Positions 58,745 to 64,000 of a stretch of DNA of 64,000 nucleotides are shown here, one piece after another. Each line of letters starts with the position of its first letter. The stretch's first letter is position 1. The notes under the pieces were generated by a model. It saw only the letters and a list, made by a program, of their open reading frames with translations, was not told where the DNA came from and ran no database searches. Both the position numbers and the translations under genes were made by a program. The DNA is from CALSMU01 sp965230225 (lineage in GTDB: Bacteria; Bacteroidota; Bacteroidia; Flavobacteriales_D; Parvicellaceae): positions 186,001 through 250,000 of the forward strand of contig CBDDKM010000003.1 in the NCBI GenBank assembly GCA_965230225.1. Reading direction: 5' to 3'.

Positions 58745-60851
58745 AAAAGAGAAAATAGTGCGTGTTTATCTGGTGTACATCGCCATGCTGATTTTTGGCA
58801 TTTTGGTGATGGGGCAGATCGTTCGTGTGCAGTTTGTTCAGGGTGCTGAGTTACAGGCTGAAGCGGATGAGCTTGTGCTTGATTTGCGTACAATTGAAGC
58901 TCCACGTGGTAATATTTATGCTGATAATGAGCGTAAAACTTCTTTGGCATTATCTGTTCCGAGGTATGAAATTCGTATGGATTTGATGACGGTGAGTGAT
59001 GAGATTTTTGATGAGAATGTGGGGGCGTTGTCGGATAGTTTGGCATTGATTTTTCCAAGAAAGTCTGCTCAGGGGTGGGAAGAAGATTTGAATCGTGAAA
59101 AATATACTGATAGCAATCAGTATTACAGAATTGAGTCGGACGTTAGGAATGAGCAGCTAGAGCGCTTGGCTAACTTCCCGATTTTCAACTTGGGTAAGTA
59201 TAAGGGTGGATATATAGAGTTGCAAGAGAACGATCGTGTTAACCCTTATGAACCATTGGCAAATAGAACCATAGGTTACGTGAGGTATTTGGATACTAAC
59301 GAAACTTACCATGGGAGAAAGGATACTATTCGTGTTGGGCTGGAAGGTTATTTTGATGATTATTTGGCTGGGCAGAATGGGGAGATGTTGATGAAGAAGA
59401 TTGGGGCTGGTTTGTGGAAGCCGGTGAAGAGTGAGTATTCAAAAGACCCGATACCAGGTAAGGACCTTTATACTTCTATAGATATTGATTTGCAGGATGT
59501 GGCGGAAAGAGCCTTGTTGCAGCAATTGGAGAATCAGGATGCCTTGCGAGGGTGTGTGGTGTTGATGGAGGTGGAGACTGGGTTTGTAAAAGCTATAGCT
59601 AATCTGTCTAAGGATACTGTTTATGGTGGGTATTCGGAAAGTCAAAATTTAGCTGTAGGTATGCGTTCTGAGCCGGGATCAACCTTTAAGTTAGCCTCCT
59701 TGATGGTGGCTTTAGATGATGGGAAGATTAGAGCTACAGACAGTGTTCAGATCAGGCATCAGTATCCATATTTTGATCGTGTTTTAAAAGATGATCACGC
59801 TATTCCAGGGACTTATTCTATGCAGTACGCTTTTGAGAAGTCGTCCAATGTGATATCAAAGGTGATTTATGATTCTTATCGAGCAAACCCGCAAGAGTTT
59901 ATTGATGGGTTAAAAGAGATTGGTTTAGATAAAAAGTTAGGGGTTGATATTAAAGGTGAGGCTGTTCCTTATATAAAGGATGCGGATGACGAAGATTTTT
60001 GGGGGACTTCTTTGCCGTGGATGGCTATCGGGTATGAGGAACTGTTGACTCCGCTTCAAACTTTAGCTCTATATAATGCAGTTGCAAATAAAGGAGTGAT
60101 GGTTAAACCTCAATTTGTAAAAGAGATTAGAGATGGTGATGAGGTGGTGAAGAAATTCGAACCTATTGTACTTAATCAGCAAGTGTGTTCTATGCCTACC
60201 AGATTAACGCTTCAGAAATTTTTAGAGGGAGTTGTAGAGCGTGGAACAGCTAAAAATATAAAGGCAAGAGGGTTTAAGATTGCCGGTAAAACCGGAACAG
60301 CGAAAATTGCACAATCCGGTTCTTATGGTAATAAGTATCAAGCATCGTTCTGTGGGTATTTCCCGGCAGATAATCCAAAGTACTCGTGTATCGTAGTAAT
60401 TCAAGGTCCAACCAGACAGATTTATGGTTCTGTAGTGTCGGGAACTGTGTTTAAAGAGATTGCAGATAAAGTGTATGCCGGTGGTTTGGAGAATTCGCCA
60501 GAGCCAGATTACAATTTGGCAGAAATGAGCTTGCCTTACTCTAAGCACGGAGATAAATCCGAATTGGAGTTGGTGATGGCAAAAATGAAGTTGCCAATTA
60601 AAAGAAATGATAACGACTCGGAATGGGTGCTAACGAGAACAGGTAGGGAACATGTAGAATTTGAGCAGCGACTAGTGCAAAATGGACAAGTGCCTAATGT
60701 GTTGGGGATGGGGCTGCAGGATGCGCTCTATTTGTTGGAGTCGCAAGGATTAATTGTAAGGATTAAGGGAAGTGGGATAGTTAAGAATCAATCCATCATG
60801 CCAGGGCGTGAAGTGAATAATGGACAAGTAATTACAATCGAATTGATATAA
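58734..60851 (+). CDS. ftsI: Penicillin-binding protein 3 (FtsI), PASTA-containing
   Basis: A 705-residue septal peptidoglycan transpeptidase, anchored by one transmembrane helix (about 10-30). After a pedestal domain (about 45-240), the transpeptidase domain has S316 in EPGSTFKLAS (SxxK), KSSNVISKV (SxN) and AGKTGTAKI (KTG). A PASTA domain lies at the C-terminus (about 640-705, GQVPNVLGMGLQDALYLL). The start is GTG at 58734 within the end of ftsL. PASTA domains on FtsI are typical in Bacteroidetes. Confidence 0.96.
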   Translation: MENKKEKIVRVYLVYIAMLIFGILVMGQIVRVQFVQGAELQAEADELVLDLRTIEAPRGNIYADNERKTSLALSVPRYEIRMDLMTVSDEIFDENVGALSDSLALIFPRKSAQGWEEDLNREKYTDSNQYYRIESDVRNEQLERLANFPIFNLGKYKGGYIELQENDRVNPYEPLANRTIGYVRYLDTNETYHGRKDTIRVGLEGYFDDYLAGQNGEMLMKKIGAGLWKPVKSEYSKDPIPGKDLYTSIDIDLQDVAERALLQQLENQDALRGCVVLMEVETGFVKAIANLSKDTVYGGYSESQNLAVGMRSEPGSTFKLASLMVALDDGKIRATDSVQIRHQYPYFDRVLKDDHAIPGTYSMQYAFEKSSNVISKVIYDSYRANPQEFIDGLKEIGLDKKLGVDIKGEAVPYIKDADDEDFWGTSLPWMAIGYEELLTPLQTLALYNAVANKGVMVKPQFVKEIRDGDEVVKKFEPIVLNQQVCSMPTRLTLQKFLEGVVERGTAKNIKARGFKIAGKTGTAKIAQSGSYGNKYQASFCGYFPADNPKYSCIVVIQGPTRQIYGSVVSGTVFKEIADKVYAGGLENSPEPDYNLAEMSLPYSKHGDKSELELVMAKMKLPIKRNDNDSEWVLTRTGREHVEFEQRLVQNGQVPNVLGMGLQDALYLLESQGLIVRIKGSGIVKNQSIMPGREVNNGQVITIELI

Positions 60852-62314
60852 TGAAATTGTTAAAGGATTTAATATACGGAGTTAGAATTGTAGAGGTGCA
60901 TGGGTCTACCAATATTGCTGTAGAGCAATTAGCTTATGATTCAAGAAAAGTGAAGCCTTTTACCATGTTCGTTGCCATGAAGGGGACTCAGGTAGATGGT
61001 CACCAATACATTGATCAGGCTATTACTGATGGTGCTGTGGCGATCGTTTGTCAGGAATTTCCGGCAGAGTTGCGCGAAGGAGTGAGTTATATCAAAGTGG
61101 TTGACTCTACAAGAGCTTTGGGGGTGATTTCAGCCAACTTTTATGATCATCCTTCAGAGAAAATTAAGCTAGTTGGAATTACCGGTACTAATGGTAAAAC
61201 TACCTCTGTGACCTTACTTTATGATTTATTTCGATTGCTAGGGTATAAAGTAGGTCTTATTTCTACAGTGGTAAACAAGGTGCATGCCGATGTGGTGGAA
61301 GCTACTCATACAACGCCAAATTCACTAGAGCTTAATCAGTTGCTTAGCAGAATGGTGGAGAAGGGATGTAAGTATTGCTTTATGGAGGTGAGTTCCCATG
61401 CGGTTGATCAACAACGTATTGCTGGGGTAAGTTTTGCAGGAGCGGTGTTTACTAATATTACCCGAGACCATCTGGACTACCATGGAACATTCGATAATTA
61501 TATCGCGGCAAAGAAAGGTTTTTTTGATCAGCTTTCGGAAGATGCATTTGCACTAACCAATATGGATCAACAGCATGGAGAAACCATGGTTCATGATACT
61601 AAGGCATCTGTTCATACATACGGGATAAATAATATCGCAGATTTTAAGGCTAAAGTGGTGGAGAGTCGATTTGATGGACTTCACCTTGATATAGATAACA
61701 AGGATTTGTATACCAGGCTAATTGGAGATTTTAATGCTTATAACGCTTTGGTGGCATATTCCATTGGGGTGTTGTTGAATCAGGAGAAGCTAGATGTGTT
61801 GGCAACACTAAGTAACCTGAATCCACCTGAAGGAAGGTTTCAGCATGTTTCTTCTGAAAAAGGAATTACTGCAATTGTGGATTATGCTCATACTCCTGAT
61901 GCTCTGGAAAATGTACTTAAAACCATTAAAAATATCAGGACCGGTAATGAAATGGTGATCACCATTGTTGGTTGCGGTGGAGATCGAGATAAGGGGAAGA
62001 GGCCGTTGATGGCGGAGATTGCCTGCAAGCTAAGTGATCAGGTGATTTTTACATCTGATAACCCTAGAAGCGAAGATCCTGAAGTAATTATCGAAGACAT
62101 GCGCAGAGGAGTTCCGCCGGAAGATTACAAGAAAACATTGTCCATAACCAATCGCCGCGAAGCAATTAAAACGGCGTGCAGTATGGGGCACAGTGGCGAT
62201 ATCCTGTTAATAGCTGGGAAGGGTCACGAAAAATATCAAATCATCAAGGATGAAACACTTCCATTTGATGATATGGAAGAAGTAGTAGAAACATTAAAAA
62301 TATTAGGTAAATAA
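60851..62314 (+). CDS. murE: UDP-MurNAc-tripeptide ligase (meso-DAP adding)
   Basis: A 487-residue cytoplasmic Mur ligase. ATP motif GITGTNGKTTSVTLL, the HTTPNSLEL strand, carbamylated-lysine region and the amino-acid selectivity motif TSDNPRSEDP. The DNPR signature indicates meso-diaminopimelate, not lysine, as third residue of the stem peptide, so the cell wall is of the Gram-negative type. It starts in the last base of ftsI (TAATG-type overlap) and touches mraY in the same way. Confidence 0.97.
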   Translation: MKLLKDLIYGVRIVEVHGSTNIAVEQLAYDSRKVKPFTMFVAMKGTQVDGHQYIDQAITDGAVAIVCQEFPAELREGVSYIKVVDSTRALGVISANFYDHPSEKIKLVGITGTNGKTTSVTLLYDLFRLLGYKVGLISTVVNKVHADVVEATHTTPNSLELNQLLSRMVEKGCKYCFMEVSSHAVDQQRIAGVSFAGAVFTNITRDHLDYHGTFDNYIAAKKGFFDQLSEDAFALTNMDQQHGETMVHDTKASVHTYGINNIADFKAKVVESRFDGLHLDIDNKDLYTRLIGDFNAYNALVAYSIGVLLNQEKLDVLATLSNLNPPEGRFQHVSSEKGITAIVDYAHTPDALENVLKTIKNIRTGNEMVITIVGCGGDRDKGKRPLMAEIACKLSDQVIFTSDNPRSEDPEVIIEDMRRGVPPEDYKKTLSITNRREAIKTACSMGHSGDILLIAGKGHEKYQIIKDETLPFDDMEEVVETLKILGK

Positions 62315-63540
62315 TGCTGTATCACTTATTTGAAGGTTTAGATATACCGGGTTCCGGATTGTTCCAATACATCTCTTTTAGAGCTGGAATGGCTATCATA
62401 ACATCGTTAATCATTTCCATGATGTTTGGTGGTAAACTCATTGCTATGCTTCAGCGCAAGCAAGTGGGAGAGTCTATTAGAGATTTAGGTCTTGAAGGGC
62501 AAATGGAAAAAGCTGGTACTCCAACCATGGGAGGGTTGATCATTATTGCAGCCATACTGGTGCCTACCCTATTGTTTGCTCAGCTAGATAATATATACAC
62601 CATTACGATGGTGTTGGCTACTGTCTGGTTAGGGTTAATCGGGTTTCTGGATGACTACATCAAAGTGTTTAAAAAGAATAAAGAAGGGTTGGCTGGAAAA
62701 TTTAAAGTAGTTGGTCAGGTAGGAGTAGGATTGATTGTAGGGTCATTACTTTATTTCAGTGGAGATGTTGTGGTAAAGGAGAAAGTGTATAAGCAGGATT
62801 CGGCATTTGAAGAAGCTGTGAATATGGATGAAGGAGTAGAAGGAGAAGATTATCACTGGGTGGTGTCTAAGTCTACAACTACAACCATTCCTTTCGTAAA
62901 AAACAATGAGTTCGATTACTCGTGGTTATTGCCGAAAAGCTTGAAAGATTATACCTGGTTAATCTTTATACCAATGGTAATTATTATCGTAACAGCCGTT
63001 TCTAATGGTGCGAATATTACCGATGGGATTGATGGGTTAGCAACGGGGTCATCGGCAATAATAGGAACGACACTGGCCATTTTTGCCTACCTGTCCGGTA
63101 ATGCCATTTTTGCCGACTATCTGAACATTATGTATATCCCTGATGCCGGTGAGCTGGTAATATTCATCAGTGCCTTTGTTGGTGCATGTATTGGGTTCCT
63201 TTGGTATAATTCATACCCTGCAAAGGTGTTTATGGGCGATACCGGAAGTTTAGCACTAGGAGGTATCATCGCTACGTTCGCTATTGCTATTCGTAAAGAG
63301 TTGTTGATTCCAATCATCTGCGGAATCTTCTTAATAGAAAATTTATCGGTAATGATTCAGGTGGGGTACTTCAAGTACACCAGAAAAAAGTATGGAGAGG
63401 GAAGGAGAGTGTTCCTAATGGCTCCGCTGCATCATCATTACCAGAAAAAAGGAATGCATGAAGCTAAAATTGTTACTCGCTTTTGGATAGTGGGAATCAT
63501 TCTAGCGGTGTTGTCCATTGTAACCCTGAAGTTGAGATAA
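62314..63540 (+). CDS. mraY: Phospho-N-acetylmuramoyl-pentapeptide transferase
   Basis: A 408-residue inner-membrane enzyme that moves phospho-MurNAc-pentapeptide onto undecaprenyl phosphate to make lipid I. About ten transmembrane helices. Motifs are GTPTMGGLIIIA, FLDDYIKVFKKNKEGL, NITDGIDGLATG, MGDTGSLALGG and APLHHHYQKKG. An insert of about 60 residues (roughly 155-215) between helices is a known addition in Bacteroidetes MraY. Coupled to murE by a 1-bp overlap. Confidence 0.97.
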   Translation: MLYHLFEGLDIPGSGLFQYISFRAGMAIITSLIISMMFGGKLIAMLQRKQVGESIRDLGLEGQMEKAGTPTMGGLIIIAAILVPTLLFAQLDNIYTITMVLATVWLGLIGFLDDYIKVFKKNKEGLAGKFKVVGQVGVGLIVGSLLYFSGDVVVKEKVYKQDSAFEEAVNMDEGVEGEDYHWVVSKSTTTTIPFVKNNEFDYSWLLPKSLKDYTWLIFIPMVIIIVTAVSNGANITDGIDGLATGSSAIIGTTLAIFAYLSGNAIFADYLNIMYIPDAGELVIFISAFVGACIGFLWYNSYPAKVFMGDTGSLALGGIIATFAIAIRKELLIPIICGIFLIENLSVMIQVGYFKYTRKKYGEGRRVFLMAPLHHHYQKKGMHEAKIVTRFWIVGIILAVLSIVTLKLR

Positions 63541-63551
63541 GAGCAGTAGAA

Positions 63552-64000
63552 ATGAGCAAAGAGATAGTAGTTCTTGGTGCAGGGAGAGAGTGGGGTTGGA
63601 GCTGCCATTTTAGCGAAAAAAGAAGGGTTTAAAGTATTTGTATCCGATAGAGGTCAAATTCAGGAGGAATACAAGAAAGTTCTTTTACATCATGAAATCG
63701 ATTGGGAAGAGGGGAAACACTCTGAGGATCGTGTGTTGAATGCGCTGGAAGTAATTAAAAGTCCTGGTATTCCTGATACAGTTCCTTTGATTGTGACGCT
63801 TGTTGAGAAAGGTGTGTCGGTTATTTCCGAAATAGAATTTGCCGGTAGATATGCTAAGGGAAAACTGATTTGCATTACCGGAAGCAACGGGAAAACTACA
63901 ACCACTTTGATGATTCATCACATGCTTGAAAAAGCAGGGTTGAACGTAGCTGTTTGTGGAAACATCGGAGACAGTTTTGCCAGATTGGTGGCAGAAGGAG
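63552..64000 (+). pseudogene. murD: UDP-MurNAc-L-alanine:D-glutamate ligase, frameshifted and cut by the window end
   Basis: The ATG at 63552 opens MSKEIVVLGAG, then the frame runs into WGWSCHF and a stop. With one G of the GGG at 63582-63584 removed, the frame reads GESGVGAAILAKKEGFKVFVSDRG and stays open to the window end, including P-loop CITGSNGKTTTTLM and CGNIGDSFARL. These are MurD features (D-Glu addition to UDP-MurNAc-Ala in the cytoplasm). MurD is essential, so either the base is an error or another copy exists. It follows mraY by 11 bp, in standard dcw order. Confidence 0.9.

Noticed and set aside
57327..59058. Several minus-strand frames rich in His, Gln and Ser across rsmH, ftsL and ftsI
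   Set aside because: Shadow frames of confident dcw genes; composition is what antisense of those codons gives.
63575..63600. Programmed frameshifting in murD
   Set aside because: No slippery heptamer or downstream hairpin; programmed shifting in murD is not known to me.
1..64000. Prophage, insertion sequences, integrases or CRISPR arrays
   Set aside because: No transposase, integrase, phage structural gene, cas gene or repeat-spacer pattern was found.

Overview
The window looks like a chromosomal segment of a low-GC marine- or freshwater-type Bacteroidetes, probably Flavobacteriia (inference). The pointers are GldA and GldJ gliding proteins, the type IX secretion (T9SS) proteins PorU, PorV and PorP/SprF, several secreted proteins ending in the YPNP-type T9SS sorting domain, AT-rich leaders without Shine-Dalgarno sequences, and TTTG/TAnnTTTG promoters. 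No phage, IS element, CRISPR array or rRNA was seen; the only tRNA is tRNA-Val(UAC).

Layout. 1-880: end of a LytS-type kinase and its LytTR regulator. 0.9-6.5 kb: accessory region with a repeat lipoprotein, a DUF1963 protein, a small acidic protein, a nuclease-like protein with the N-terminal signature of eCIS-associated effectors, and a secreted protein next to a cytochrome-like lipoprotein. 6.5-12.1 kb: metK behind a SAM-II-like riboswitch, gldA, rsgA-dtd-mazG-like genes, two envelope proteins. 12.2-15.3 kb: a T9SS substrate and a TPR/SpoIIE-phosphatase gene broken by one in-frame TAA. 15.3-19.5 kb: a probable metal-uptake cluster (Cys-rich small protein, TonB-dependent receptor, sialidase-like lipoprotein with a CQCC motif). 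19.6-25.5 kb: tRNA-Val and a minus-strand run gdh-nhaD-exbB-exbD-tonB-folC. 25.7-28 kb: anmK and an acyl-CoA dehydrogenase. 28.2-36.6 kb: divergent T9SS/gliding locus, porP/sprF-gldJ to the left and porU-porV to the right. 36.7-39.7 kb: GT2-pyrC-DUF4296. 39.8-46.9 kb: T9SS substrates, an alkyltransferase-like protein, Mrp-NifU, SGNH and alpha/beta hydrolases. 47.0-49.5 kb: arsenic operon arsR-arsM-arsC-aquaporin with two operator palindromes. 49.6-54.9 kb: bestrophin, orphan histidine kinase, cyclophilin-FKBP fusion, PAP2-like protein, secreted M43 protease. 55-56.6 kb: glycosyltransferase and engB. 57-64 kb: start of the division/cell-wall (dcw) cluster mraZ-rsmH-ftsL-ftsI-murE-mraY-murD.

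How the parts fit. PorU, PorV, PorP/SprF and GldJ serve the secretion route used by at least five proteins in the window with C-terminal sorting domains. The ars operon pairs reduction (ArsC) and methylation (ArsM) with a channel instead of a pump. The dcw cluster has a consensus promoter and 10-bp-spaced GTGGG repeats that match MraZ operators.

Two genes are broken by single-base-scale lesions: an in-frame TAA in the SpoIIE gene and one extra G near the start of murD. MurD is normally essential, so at least the second may be a sequence error.
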